A DNA stretch of 64,000 nucleotides from Flaccisagitta enflata (Eukaryota; Chaetognatha; Sagittoidea; Aphragmophora), in the NCBI GenBank assembly GCA_965153355.1, contig OZ231127.1, forward strand, positions 27,714,001-27,778,000, in the 5' to 3' direction. The position numbers and the translations under genes were made by a program. The notes under the pieces are model-generated. The model ran no database searches, was not told the DNA's origin, and worked only from the letters and a program-made list of their open reading frames with translations. Positions within the stretch are counted from its first letter, which is position 1. Each line of letters starts with the position of its first letter. Positions 23,609 through 39,678 of the stretch are shown here, one piece after another.

Positions 23609-24046
23609 ACTGATATTTTCTCCCTTTTCATTTTCTATTACTCCCTAGCTCTCTAGCCTCGCCCATGCTGTGATGACGAAAGAGAGAAATAGAAAAGAGC
23701 AAAAATTGCTTACTGCAGTGAAGAGATAAAAATGAAAGAGGACACCCATAGTTTTGGATAATTCCCAGATTGTCACATCTTCTCAAGATATCTCTCATCA
23801 AATTGATAACGATTCACTGCCGCGAAAAAATCATACATGAAGCAGAAACGATGTAGACTAGTTACGACTATAGATGGAATTGGAGCTAGTGAAAGTCGAA
23901 GATTCGGCTTCGGCATCGACCTACTGACCGGGACACTACCCTAACTTCGGAACCGAAGTCGAAGTTGTTATCCAACTTCGGTTTGCAGGAGTCAGGAGTC
24001 AGTATGTAGTAGGTAGAAGGTTCAAAGTTGGATTCTTTTATAAAAG

Positions 24047-24370
<324 letters not shown>

Positions 24371-24413
24371 GAGAGAGAGAGGGACAAGGAGAGAGGGAGA
24401 GAGACAGAAAGGA

Positions 24414-24846
24414 AAACAAGGCCAACACCTATAAGTCGCGTGCGAGATTTACAGGGTAAGAAGGACTTAGAATGACTTAGAATGACTTAGAATGACTTAG
24501 AATGACTTAGAATGACTTAAAATGACTTAGAATGACTTAGAACGACTTAGAATGACTTAAAATGTCCAAAAAGGACTTAAAATGTCTAAAAAACCTAACG
24601 ACCAAAAATGACTTAAAATAACTTAAAATGACTTTGAATAACTTAAAATGACTTAGAATGACTCAAAATGACTAAGAATAACTATTAATGACTAAAAAAG
24701 ACTTAAAATGACCTAAGAGTTGACGCTTTATTACAAAAAAAGTAAAGTGTGACGGACGGACCGACGGACGGACGGACGGACGGACGGACGGACCGACGGA
24801 CGGACCGACAAAGCGGGGTGTAGAGTCCGTGCACGCGACTAAAAAT
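24414..24846 (-). mobile_element. SGC element with expanded internal 10-bp minisatellite
   Basis: Starts AACAAGGCCAACACCTATAA and GTCGCGTGCGAG and ends GTGCACGCGACTAAAAAT. Between these, about 24465-24715 is a run of ~25 GACTTAGAAT-type decamers, then GACGGACGGACC units. Other SGC copies have no such decamers. Confidence 0.75.
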
Positions 24847-25599
24847 AAGAGAGAAACAGTGAGTGACAGATGGGGAGAGATAAAGTTCGATGTTTTAATT
24901 CAAAGAATGTAAGAGTATGTTGGGTAATGTAAGAAAATATAAAACAAAGAGAAAGAAAGAAAGAAAGAAACAGACAATCAGACAGACAGACAGACAGACA
25001 GACAGAGAGGGAGAAAGACAGAGGGAGAGAAAGGAAGAAACAAAGGTAGGGATAAATAAAGAAACAGAAAAAAGAGGGAGAAAAAAAAACATGAAAATAA
25101 AAATACAAATGATTGAAAAAAAAATCATTTAAAGAAATATCAGAACCACTAGTTTTGCTTCAGAGATTAACTTAAACTTTAAGAAACAAGCTCATATTTG
25201 TATTGATATGATTAAGTAAAAAAAAATTCACGTATTAGTATTATACTATTTCTCACATTCAAAAACAAAAAGAAATGATAAATCAATAAAAGATTTGAAG
25301 TTATTTTTTTTTAAAAAAGAAATAAAAGTGAAAAATAAAGCAAGATGAAAATAAAAAAAAAAAAACAAGATAAAAAAAAATCAAAACTTAATATTTGTTT
25401 TTATAATCTAAAAAAAAATTGATTCAATCAAAAAATTGAAGTAACTTCGAACTTCGGTTTCGGACTTCGGCAAACTTCGGATTCGGTTTCGGAAACAAAG
25501 TCACTGTAATCTTCGGCTTCGGTTCGACTTCGGTCTACCTACCTTCGGTCTAACACTAATTGGAGCAACAGAGACAGAGAAGCACCAAGCAACATTATC

Positions 25600-25735
<136 letters not shown>

Positions 25736-26111
25736 AACGATGGAAAGGAAAAGGAATCATAAGTGGAATTGAAACGTGAGAATTTTGTAATGATAACTCA
25801 CGTTTTGAAAATTGAGATTCTCTATCCTAAGACGGTTTTTCGCTCCTTCAAAATTGTTAGAATATGGAGAAAAAAAATGTACGCGGGAGGAAAAAGATTT
25901 TTAGACAAGCAACATATCTTAATTTACATTTTACCATTCTCAAGAAGTGTTGAGTCAAATTTCGGTAAAGCCTCACCCGTTTCTATCGGGCTCACATTAG
26001 TAAAGCAACAGTGTCAGTGAGGTTAATCACATGTCTTGCCCATCAAGAAACTCCTAGATCACACCTATGAAGAAATGCTTTGACATTTCAGTTTTGTTTT
26101 TTTTTTCAAAC
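25736..26111. other. Unique stretch, nothing recognised
   Basis: One 85-codon frame without a recognisable domain. Confidence 0.3.
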
Positions 26112-26440
<329 letters not shown>

Positions 26441-26718
26441 TCGCCGTTGCTGTTGGTTTTGTCACCGGACACTATTATTCTTCCAGCTCTCATAAGAATT
26501 TCCGAGACATTTTCCTGCGAGGGACACGTTTCGGTCCGGGAGAGAAGTTATGGCCATATATGGTCACGCTCTGCGAGTTTGCGGTCCACGACACTCTTGA
26601 TTGGCCTCTCACGCCTCTCCCAGGCGCTGACCTCTGACTCCTCCATTACAGGTCACGTGAGGCTTGACCTCATTCCTGGCTGCGCTCCTTCTTTCTTCCT
26701 TAAGACTTTTTCTTGCGG

Positions 26719-26720
<2 letters not shown>
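26441..26720. other. GC-richer unique stretch
   Basis: Higher GC than its surroundings and open on the plus strand, with no recognisable domain or splice context. It could be part of a host gene, but I cannot support that. Confidence 0.3.

Positions 26721-26802
<82 letters not shown>
26721..26802. repeat. (CT)n microsatellite
   Basis: Pure CT, about 80 bp. Confidence 0.97.
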
Positions 26803-26805
<3 letters not shown>

Positions 26806-27371
26806 TTCCTTCTATGGCACTTACTCTTTCCTTTTCTGTGAACCCTCTCTCTTCCTCCTGTTATACTGTTGGACATAGCCGCCGGGCTTTTGCACTCATT
26901 GGGACCAATTTTCACTCAACAGTGAGCAAAAAGTTTTTTTCTGGTGCCTTTTTTTGTTGAGTTGAGTCTTGACCGGAAAATGCGATAAGGAAAGCGACGA
27001 GCGGAAATCCATTGCATTGGCAATTCTCATGGCTTGACTGTCACAAAGAATATATGTATATGCAGATTGTGGAGAAGGGGTGGGAAGGGTTGTGGGCCGC
27101 GTATTTTTGATGGTACAAGAACAGATTACCCACTTTTCATCTTTTGTTGATTGTCTCCCTTGGTTCTCCATCATCTAGTATCCATAAGTTTGGTTTTGAT
27201 TGCACAAGAACCAATGTTCTGTTACAGCAACTGCTTCTGCAAAATTTCATATTGCTTAAGTAGATATTCAGCTTCCATGGCATTTGCATTTGCAAATTGC
27301 ATTCATCTACCAGAGCATAAATGATGCATCATCCTTAGCGACGGAAGACTCCATATCCAGTCGAAATGTAG
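26803..27371. other. Unique stretch, nothing recognised
   Basis: No gene or repeat supported. Confidence 0.3.
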
Positions 27372-27735
27372 ATTCATGATGCCAAATATACCCGGAATCC
27401 ACGCAAAACCCGGAATCAACATGAAAATTGCATTCATGGTGCAGAACACTAGGAATCCAAATAAAAACTGCGTTCATGATGCATCATAAGCTGCAGCCAA
27501 AGACCCTGAATTAACATGAAAATTGCATTCATAGTGCATCATGAGCTGCAGCAGAAGACCCGGAATCCAGGCAAAAATTGCATTCATGATGCGTCATGAG
27601 CTGCAGCAGAAGACCAGGAATCAACATGAAAATTGCATTCATGGTGCATCATGAGCTGCAGCAGAAGACCAGGAATCAACATGAAAATTGCATTCATAGT
27701 GCATCATGAGCTGCAGCAGAAGACCAGGAATCCAG
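27372..27735 (+). repeat. ~55-58 bp minisatellite
   Basis: Six or so units with AACATGAAAATTGCATTCAT, GGTGCATCATGAGCTGCAGC and AGAAGACC. The last three units are nearly identical; the earlier ones are shorter and diverged. Confidence 0.88.
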
Positions 27736-28222
27736 TTTCGTCTCGGATGAAAGACTTGAAACTCGGGGAAAAGTCAACCAAGCGAAAGTTGAGGAAAATG
27801 ACAAAAGTAATTTCACGCCCGATCTTATTAAGAGTCGGCACCGCGGACGGAGATCTCTGTCTCTGTCAGTTTATTTCTCTGTCTGTCTCTGGTTCTGTTT
27901 GTCTTTTTATCTCTCTATCTTTCAGTCGTTCGTGTTTCCTTTTATCTTTCCATGTCCATGAATCCATCACTCCCTTCGTTTGTGTGTATGTCTGTAAGAT
28001 TACCTAATTGTCCGTCCATTTGATGGTTAATGGTCACTATATCTAGCATCTTTTTCTCTTTCACATAGGAGAAGCCTCGTTGACTCAGTCTCGCTGCCTT
28101 AGTTTTTATCTCTCAAGCTCTCTCTCCACCTGGGTCGCTGTCTGTCGGTGTGTCCGTCTGTTTGTGTGTCCTTGTGACTGTCTGTCTTTTTGACAGTCAG
28201 ACTGTCTTCTATTAGTTTGACT

Positions 28223-28223
<1 letters not shown>
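27736..28223. other. Unique, T/C-rich stretch
   Basis: A 124-codon frame over 27633-28007 starts inside the minisatellite and has no recognisable domain. Not called. Confidence 0.35.

Positions 28224-28310
<87 letters not shown>
28224..28310. repeat. (CT)n microsatellite
   Basis: Pure CT, about 85 bp. Confidence 0.97.
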
Positions 28311-28312
<2 letters not shown>

Positions 28313-28643
28313 CTTCCGCTCTTTCAAATTCAATTCTGCCCATGCTTTTCCATTTTCCTCTTTTCTTTCTGCATTCCATTGTTCTCTTTTTTCCCATCTA
28401 ATGGCGGCCTCACATGTCAGCACGGGCAAATTGACTACGGTATTCATCGGCATCTCATCATCATCATAAAAGCTTAAAGGCGAAACATATTGGAAGCAAA
28501 GTCAGGACAATGAAAGTCATGGCGTCAAATGGTAACCACAACGATAGAATTTGTTTTCCTTATCACCTAAAAAGAATGTGTGATGAGAAAGTTGACTAAA
28601 TTCATCTTACATCTATTTTTCTTAAAGTGTTATGCTTCTTTAT

Positions 28644-29117
<474 letters not shown>

Positions 29118-29777
29118 CCTAATATGCCTATCTATCTTTCTATCTGTCTACCTGTCTACCTTTCATCTGTCTATCTTTCTACCTTTCTCACTGTCTATGT
29201 GGGGCTATTTGCTCTTCACATGTTTCTCCACCATATTGATTTTTGAGATATAATACCTTTTTTCATTCAATCACTTCCATGTTCATACTGTGCATCTTTT
29301 CATCCACATTTATCAATCTTCGAACAAATACTCTGCGTCCATTTGTCGTACATCTTTTCAGTCGTTTGATATGCGCGCGTTTGTAGATATATCCTCTTCA
29401 GGTATCGACTTTTTAGCCAGTATCAGCGCCATATTTGGTTCGATCAATACTTTCATTTGCATGAAATAACAGAATGAAGGGAATCTATTAAATCCAATGG
29501 GAGTGATCCTGTTTCTTTATTTGCTTTATATCGCGTGTGAAGAATGAATGAATCAAGGAATATCTTTAAATGGAAAATCCACCGGCGCAATATGCGCGCG
29601 CGTAGGCGCATGACTACCAACGCAAGTGCATGCACAATGCACGTCTCGCGACAGGACACTGCGCCACTTTCACATGCTCGCACTCATACACACGCACATA
29701 TTCGCACGCATTTGAAGGGTTGGTCTTTGTTGGTACGCTGTGAAATTCGCAGAAATTCGATAAAAGCGCGTCTTTTT
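29118..29777. other. Unique stretch, nothing recognised
   Basis: Contains a CTATCTGTCTAC-type degenerate tetranucleotide patch at 29125-29200. No gene supported. Confidence 0.35.
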
Positions 29778-31600
<1,823 letters not shown>

Positions 31601-31604
31601 CAAA

Positions 31605-31844
31605 ATGGGACAAAATACACAAAACAATGTGGAATATATTAGGAAATACTCTGTGGTATCCAATACCAGTGATTTATATTGTTCCTCACCAGCAGTAGCA
31701 AGGCATCTATTGTTGAAGCACAATTGGGACAATAATATCCTGACAGATGTTATAACTGCTCTACACATTCTATGTGTGAATACAATCAATGTAACATATT
31801 CCGAGCGCACCGACCGAGTTATAGAGTCTCGTGTGCGCGGTTAA
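31605..31844 (+). CDS. Small unrecognised ORF, possible exon or gene fragment
   Basis: A 79-codon frame. Residues about 20-50 (NTSDLYCSSPAVARHLLLKH, then NWD) read like a helical ubiquitin-associated-type segment, in which a hydrophobic pattern ends in a Trp-Asp pair. It is too short to assign. The last ~15 codons run into an SGC-like end at 31806-31845, so the true C-terminus or exon boundary is not preserved. A 119-codon frame lies on the opposite strand, so the reading direction itself is uncertain. No intron signals or neighbouring exons were identified. Confidence 0.2.
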   Translation: MGQNTQNNVEYIRKYSVVSNTSDLYCSSPAVARHLLLKHNWDNNILTDVITALHILCVNTINVTYSERTDRVIESRVRG

Positions 31845-31845
31845 A
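31806..31845 (-). mobile_element. SGC end fragment
   Basis: CACCGACCGAGTTATAGAGT, then CTCGTGTGCGCGGTTAAAG, matches the GTAGAGTCGCGTG...CGACTAAAA end of other SGC copies. Confidence 0.5.
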
Positions 31846-32043
31846 GATTCGCTGGCGCATTTGCATGTTGTAACTTGTACAGTAAAAGAAATTTCTGTCA
31901 CTGGGAACGCAATGTTTTTCTCACAGTTGGTATAAATTTCACGCCGCGACATCTTATTTGTTTTCTTTGACTATTTTTTTCTGTTTTGAATTCTTTTCTT
32001 TTCTACATTTTTACTTCTTTTACAGCCATGTTAAATCTTGTTT

Positions 32044-32228
<185 letters not shown>

Positions 32229-32377
32229 CCCTTTCTGCCATTTCCTGCGTCACGGATAAGCGGCGTTCTCTTATCGAGCCATTTCCGTCGCGGAGAACCA
32301 CCTTCCAGCTTCCGTCAACTTTCCTCCTTTTGCCTTTCCAACTCCTCAACCGTGACTAAGGAACCACGAATTGGTCG

Positions 32378-32640
32378 CAATTTCAGCGTCAACCCAAATA
32401 CCACCATCATAACCATCATCATCAACATCATTGATCGCGTGTCAGCGTCAACCCACCATTATAACCATCATCATCACTATCACCACCATCATCACTATCA
32501 CCACCATCATCAACATCATTGGTCACAGTCAAAGCGTCAACCCAAATTCTTCCACCTCCGTCATAAACATTATCATCATCACCATCGCCACCATCATCTT
32601 TATCATTGGCCGCGTGTCAGCGTCAACCCAGATACTTTCA
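32378..32640 (+). repeat. CAT/CAC-rich minisatellite
   Basis: The anchor GTCAGCGTCAACCCA recurs (about 32384, 32440, 32615; GTCAAAGCGTCAACCC at 32528), separated by ATCATCATCACCA-type sequence. Confidence 0.75.
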
Positions 32641-32674
32641 CCGCCCTCATCATCTCTTTACCCGATATTATAGC

Positions 32675-32847
32675 AACAAGGCCGGATACACGGCAGGACA
32701 GTCACGGACGGTTTGGCAGGAGCGGTAATGCAAAAAACCACTCGCAATTTAAAAAGGTTTCGGGACCGACGGACCGACGGATCGACGGACCGACCGACCT
32801 ACCGACCGACACGGCAAGGTGTAGAGTCGCGTGTCCGCGACTAAAAA
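32675..32847 (-). mobile_element. SGC type I (CGCGG variant)
   Basis: AACAAGGCCGGATACACGGC, CAGTCACGGACGGTTTGGCA, a CGACGGACCGA run and GAGTCGCGTGTCCGCGACTA. Very close to the 50285-50440 copy. Confidence 0.82.
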
Positions 32848-32956
32848 TACCCTGAAATTACCAACAACAGGCGCAACAGTGACATAACCTTTACAATAAC
32901 GGAAAAAATAACGAAAACAAAGACAAGAAGAGCGAAAACATCAACAAGAACTACAA

Positions 32957-33077
<121 letters not shown>

Positions 33078-33587
33078 TAGAACTACCATTTATATCTTTG
33101 AATTAAGAACACTGTTCAAATTTCTTCCTTTTTTTTTCCACGTCGGGCAAACCCGAAAAATAATGGTCGCCATCTCCTCCCATTCTGTCCCCTCCCGAAC
33201 GTGCCATGAATCTTTGATAACGCGTAACAACGTATTCCATTACGTATATAAATACATTAAAACGAGATTTTAAACCATACTTTCTCCTCCGCACGCCCAC
33301 GCTTGTACAATTTATCATTCTTTCTATTCAAATAAGACGTCTATACGACGGTTTGGTGTGGTGCCATGCCGTTCGTCTATTATTCGTGGGGATGGGGTGG
33401 AGGGGGGTGGTTTGGATAATGGCATGGCATTGTCATATTTTACCATATTCAGTGGTGTCGCGTCGGATTTGATCAAATTTCGTCACGCTCTCGGGACCCA
33501 CAAATGGCATCTGTGTGGGAGCCTTACATGAGGAGAAAATCTTACACTCTCTACATGTATATGTCGTTACGGGTCTTCGAGGAGGGG

Positions 33588-33593
<6 letters not shown>
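33078..33593. other. Unique stretch, nothing recognised
   Basis: No supported gene or repeat. Confidence 0.3.

Positions 33594-33624
<31 letters not shown>
33594..33624. repeat. Short (GA)n microsatellite
   Basis: About 30 bp of GA. Confidence 0.9.
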
Positions 33625-33628
<4 letters not shown>

Positions 33629-34213
33629 AAGATACAAGACATAAAACTGTAACTCAAGACACACCAATTGCAAGATAGACGGCCAGATGGAAAACCAAAT
33701 AGAATGAGACAGAAATACAGATGAGTAGTTAAAGAAAAACATACAAGGCAGTAGGATGAAAAGCTGACGATTGGAAGATACAATGCTAAGTTCAAACTGA
33801 TAGAATAGAGACAGACAACGATTGAGATGTTCCCTTGTGATTCGAGACAGAACGAATGAGAGAAATTTTGTGCCAAATGTAAGGGAGGGGTAATAGCAAA
33901 CAACTTCTTTACAGAGAATATGCCATTTTGTTCCATTATGTTTTATTGGTTTTTATGCAAACTAAAAGCGTGCACTGAACACGAATTTCATTGTAAGAAG
34001 CCATTGTTGATATTCAAAGTTTTCAAAATGCGTCTCTTTCTAACGCTTTCCACTCAAGAATTTATCGCCTGAATTTGTTATTATATGGAAATGGTATTCT
34101 TAAAATTTCAAAAATTCCTTCAGCTCCATAACTTGTAGATTTTCAGGAATTCATCGGAGGCGTGAGTTTCTGTTGTGAGACTTTTTCACCATTTCTGTAT
34201 GACATGAACCAAC
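33625..34213. other. Unique stretch, nothing recognised
   Basis: No supported gene or repeat. Confidence 0.3.
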
Positions 34214-34434
<221 letters not shown>

Positions 34435-35623
34435 GAGGGAATGAAATATTGCAATTAATGCAGGAGCAAAACGTAAAAAAACAACCTCCAATCATTTTTT
34501 TATCGCGAAAGTATGGCGTCGGACAATTCGCATGGACTGTGATTATCATAAGAGGAAATGGAGGAATCCAAGATAACGGCTAGTGGTGGTTACCGTTAGA
34601 CTGTTGCCTTTTTTTCTCGTTGTTCCGTTTAACAAACAAATGAGTAAAGAAGCGATCAACCAATACTAATGAATTGAGATAAGATAGTCGGCGAGCGACC
34701 GTCGGTGTAGAATATGAGCAAGCCAGTCGCTGGTAGGGGGCAGGGGAACCGTTAAAAACGGGATATTGAATTACCAAAAGTTTGTCTGCCTTTCTGTCCC
34801 TCTGTCTCTTTGTCTATCTTTCTCTTGTTCGAACTTTACTGTACTAAATAGCAGAGTAATGGGTGAGAGTTGAGGGCAACATGAGGCGATGGTACCCAGA
34901 TTGAATTGTCGAGTCTCGCGCTTTCAATTCGTGACTCACGACATTTCAGTCTTTGATTTCATTGGGAGCATACAAGATCAGACCGTCTCACTCCTCTTCT
35001 TTACCCCCATCCCTCACCCCCCACCCCATGCTCCCACCCCCACGCCCTTCCTCCTCTCAAACAAACATTTCTAGGCAAATAGAAGAGGAGCAAAAAAAGA
35101 ACAGAAGACGGGGAGAGAGTTGAGAAAAAAAGAAGGAGGAGAAGAGGAGGCAGAGAAGAAAAGAAAAGGACGAAGAAGCTTAGCATTGACAAAATAGTGA
35201 TTTCGTAAATTACTTAGTTCTGTTTTTGTTGTGGTTAGTTTATGTTTCTTAATCAATTTTGATGATGTTTACATGGGAACCGAATTAGATAACCGGTTCA
35301 TAGATTGTTGGAAAAAATATGTTTTCCTGACCTTGAACTTCAGAATGGATGATGGTTTTTATAAGCCGTACTGCACAGTATATAGTATCATAACTTTCAA
35401 CGAATGTAACTCAAATCGCCATTTCATCATCAATTCGCCTTTTGGCAGTTCAGCTTAATTAAGCTTGATCTTGGAGCAAAAAAGTGAAGATTGGTAGAGG
35501 TCGGTAATACAGTTTTAGTTGTACAACGATGAATGCAGCGAAGAAAAAAATGAAAGACAGGCAGGCACGCGCTCACCGACTTATTGAAAAAGTGAGCACC
35601 GGAGATAGATAGAAGACAGAAAG

Positions 35624-35628
<5 letters not shown>
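34435..35628. other. Unique stretch, no gene recognised
   Basis: About 1.2 kb with only short ORFs. 34985-35060 is C-rich with CCCCCAC words. Nothing assignable. Confidence 0.3.

Positions 35629-35690
<62 letters not shown>
35629..35690. repeat. (GA)n microsatellite
   Basis: Pure GA, about 60 bp. Confidence 0.96.
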
Positions 35691-35691
<1 letters not shown>

Positions 35692-35894
35692 TTGTCAGTC
35701 AGAGAGAGACAGAGACAGAGACAGACAGAGAATTGAAAGCATGTCGAAAGTGAAAGGAAAAGTGAGATGCAAGAATCTGGCACGTAGAGGAAACTGAAAC
35801 GGGGCGGAGGTGGAAGAAGGAAGATAGGCGGAGGATATTGAATGTGAATATATGCAACTTGCAATTGACTGTATGATGAAGAAAAAGAAACAGA

Positions 35895-35920
35895 AGAAGA
35901 AGAAGAAGAAGAAGAAGAAG

Positions 35921-35952
<32 letters not shown>

Positions 35953-35981
35953 GATGAGGAGAAAGAAGAAAAAGAAAAAGA
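35895..35981. repeat. (GAA)n tract abutting a foldback element
   Basis: GAA to about 35951, then degenerate GAAA up to the first base of C3. Confidence 0.95.
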
Positions 35982-36612
35982 ATAGTCGCAAAAGCGTTAG
36001 ATGGTCAGCGGTACCCGTTGCCCCTATGTGAGTGTATGTTGGTGTGAGTTGGTTAGAGGGGCAGCGGCCCCAAAGGGGCCGATGACCTATGCTGTTTTTA
36101 TTTGAGCCTCAAGGCTGGAATTATGGCCTCAAGGCTGGAATTGGGGCCTTGAGGCTTGGAGTTAAGCCTTGCGGCTTGGATTTGAGCCTTGAAGCTGGAT
36201 TTATGGCCTCGAGGCTGGAATTGGGGCTTCGAGGTTTGGATTTGAGCCTTGAGGCTGGGATTTGAGCCTCAAGGCTAGGATTTGAGCCTCAAGGCTGGGA
36301 TTTGAGCCATGAGGCTCGGATTTGGGCCAGGGTTAGAATTTGGATCTCTGGGGTGGAACATGAGCCTCACAGCTAGAATTTGGGCCTCAGGGCTAGATTT
36401 TGGGCCTCTGGGCTAGAATTTGGGCCTCAAGGCTAGAATTTGGGCCTCAAGGTTAGAATTTTTATCTCTGGGGTGGAATATGGGCCTCACAGCCAGAATT
36501 TGGGCCGCAAAGCTGGGGGGGGGGGTACGAAGGAGAAGGAGAAGGAGAAGGAGGAGGAGAAATTTGCCCTGTGTGAAAGCATAGGTCATCGGCCCCTTCG
36601 GGGCCGCTGCCC
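35982..36612 (+). mobile_element. Type-C foldback element, copy C3
   Basis: TAGTCGCAAAAGCGTTAGAT, GGTCAGCGGTACCCG and TGCCCCT/AGGGGCA at the left. The terminal repeat GGGCAGCGGCCCCAAAGGGG is near 36059. The core is about 20 units of 20 bp, more diverged than in C1/C2 (GATTTGAGCCTCAAGGCTGG). A G10 tract at about 36515 precedes GTGAAAGCATAGGTCATCGG and the right end GGGGCCGCTGCCC. Purine-rich sequence lies on both sides. Confidence 0.87.
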
Positions 36613-37364
36613 AAAAAGGAAAAGAAGAAGAAATATATAGGAAGAAGACCGGAAGTTTAGAGCTGTGGGGTAAGAGGGAGAGTCCACGGACGGAATAGAG
36701 ATAGAAGGAGCTACCGAGAGAAGGACTTGGTTCTCTTATCAAATATGGATGTTTGCTCTAGAAGATTCGGTGTGACGGATTGGCCATGGGAGTCGGCATA
36801 TCACCGGCACACGCCGCCCAACAGACCGACAAAAAAAAATAAGAAGCAGAAAAAGAGAGAGAAAAAAAGAGGGAAAAAGACACAGGGGTGTTTATGGCTA
36901 TGAAAGATTAAGATGGAGTAAGGAGATTTGAAGAGGGTGATATTCCCGTTCTTGATAAAGAGAAAAAGAGGCTAGTGAGAGGTTGGTGTAAAAAACAAGG
37001 AGACAGAACGGACAGACACATAGACATGTAGACGAATGAGCAAAAATGATGTTGCTGACCATTCAATGAAGCATTACCTGACTCATTGCAGTTAAAAGTA
37101 GAAGGGAATGATTTCTCGAAACATACTGCCGTGTTTTGTACAGAGCATTATCGGTTCGTTACAGAGCTACGGGGACTAGAATGAACCCTATTTGCAGAAA
37201 ATTTGCATAAATACGAATTTCAAAACGCGATTTTTTTCTCAAATTCATTTCGCGCCGGATTTGTAGAGCTGCAAGCTGAGGAATATCATGAAAAGTGCTT
37301 TTTTTAAAATCCACTTTTGCAGATAGAGTTCCACAACCACGGATTCTTGGAAGTAAGAAGATTT
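36613..37364. other. Unique, A/G-rich stretch
   Basis: No gene or repeat supported. Confidence 0.3.
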
Positions 37365-37492
<128 letters not shown>

Positions 37493-37697
37493 AACCTGTG
37501 ACAAGAGAGATATCACTTAAAGAAAAGGACGGATAAAACCGATGAGAAAGAGGAGGGGAAGAGCGCCGCGACCTAGACTTGGATACTGAAAGATTCTAGA
37601 TTTGATAAAAAGGGACAATGGACGTATGGAGTGGCTTACACGCCTGTAAAGAGTAGCTGAGGCTGAAAGGGCTTTAATCTCACATAGACACATACAA

Positions 37698-37698
<1 letters not shown>

Positions 37699-37783
<85 letters not shown>
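37699..37783. repeat. (CT)n microsatellite
   Basis: Pure CT, about 82 bp. Confidence 0.97.
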
Positions 37784-37784
<1 letters not shown>

Positions 37785-38921
37785 ACGTTCTCACTTTATG
37801 TCATTATAAGACAAGTCCTTGTGACACATGGCCATCGATTCGCCCTCGGTCACCTCCTAAACCCCGCGGCTCGTAACTGACAAATACTCAGTAGTGGCTC
37901 TGGGTTGAGGCAGGTGACAGTCTCAAGAGGCACTGTTATATTTGGGAAGTGTGTTCACGCTGCATCGTTACAATACCGCTGAAGTGCGTGTCAAGCGCAA
38001 CAAAACGATGGACGAGTTCCCCGTGTCTGTAAAAGAAGTTTTCATTTTTAGGGATTCTTGGGCAGGTGGAATAAAATTCAATTAACCACGGGAATGGAGG
38101 CTTTTGTTTACTTGGGTTCCAAACGCAAAAAAATTAAGTTCCTTTCTGAAAGAGTTATCAAAACAGCATGGGATATGTTGCTCGTCCTCATTAGTTGTAA
38201 GTCAATATATGGGTGGGCGTAGGTTCCTGCAATGTGACTGTGAGGAATTTCCCGATATAAAACCTTCATCAAAATGGATCACGAGAGAATGATGCGTGAA
38301 CACTGCCTGTCTTTGTCGAAAATATTCACACTGAACCTGGATATTGCTAAAACACACTGGCACCTCGGAACGCGGTCTTTATCGACTTTTCTCCGATGAG
38401 AAGGAGGACCAGAGAATAGATGAGGACATGTCAGTCAAGTACGATGACTCAAACTTGGAGACGCGCGGTCTCTTGTACGCAAAACGTCTTCGAGTCGTAG
38501 TCCGTTTTTCTTGTCGTCCGTTCAACGTTCTGTATGAATTGGCAAACAAAGTGTTTAAACTGACTAAACAAACTATTAGTGCGTAGTTTAAAAACATGGC
38601 TCTTTGGAACGTAAAACATTTCTTTCACAACTAAGCTTGAACGGACGGAATAAAGAAAAAAAGATTTGTTAACATCTTAAAAAGAACATCTAAATGTTTG
38701 TATCCAATCAGTTTCAATGACGGAATAAAGCGAGGAAGCCGAATTTCTGTGAAATGTAGAATTCGTGGGTTTGATTGAGACTGAGACTGAGACTGCGAGT
38801 GAGAATTCGAAAGCCAGCGTCTGTTTGAGGTTGAAAAGAGAGCTTAAAAGGCGACGCGTTCATCCGTCTCATCACGACCCATTTGATAGACGTGTTAAAG
38901 CCGAACCCAGCTGAGGATGAT
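37784..38921. other. Unique stretch, no gene recognised
   Basis: Over 1.1 kb of non-repetitive sequence of moderate GC. The best frame (38344-38586 plus, 80 codons) has no recognisable motif. A host exon cannot be excluded. Confidence 0.3.
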
Positions 38922-39262
38922 GTCATTTAGCCTCTTGTTTGGTGTCAGCGGTGTCAAAGTGTGTCATTCAACCTTTCATTGTGTCGTTTAGCCTCTTGCT
39001 TGGTGTCAGCGATGTCAAATTGTGTCATTCAGCCGTTATTTTGTCATTAAGCCCCTGCTTGGTGACAGTCGCGTCAAATTGTGTCATTCAACCTCTCATT
39101 GTGTCATTTAGCTCGTTTGGGGCCAGCAGTGTCAAATTGTCTTGTTCATCCTTTATTTTGTCATTTAGCCCAGGTTTTTTGTCAGTCGCGTCAGATTGTG
39201 TCATTCATCCTGTATTTTGACATTTAGCTCAGGTTTGTTGTCAGTCGCGTCGATTGTGTTCA
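38922..39262 (+). repeat. ~55-62 bp minisatellite
   Basis: About six units with GTGTCATTCA, TTTTGTCATTTAGCC and GGTGTCAGC (also GTCAGTCGCGTCA). A 93-codon frame across it is a repeat translation. Confidence 0.82.
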
Positions 39263-39493
39263 TTGTAATGCTGATAATCCAACTTCTCTTTTGATGCGTC
39301 ATCGCATCCCGGCCCGGATGACAAAGCTAAGAACGAAGTTGAATTTCAACCCATTTCGATGAATATGTTTATAAGCAAAGCATTTGATTCAGTCTTGGCG
39401 ATCCATTTCATCCGTTTATAGTGAATCGTTTCATTCTATTTTCTCTGTCAGTCCATTTGTCCTTCAGATGGTTTGCGTCATTCCCTCTTTCAT

Positions 39494-39678
<185 letters not shown>

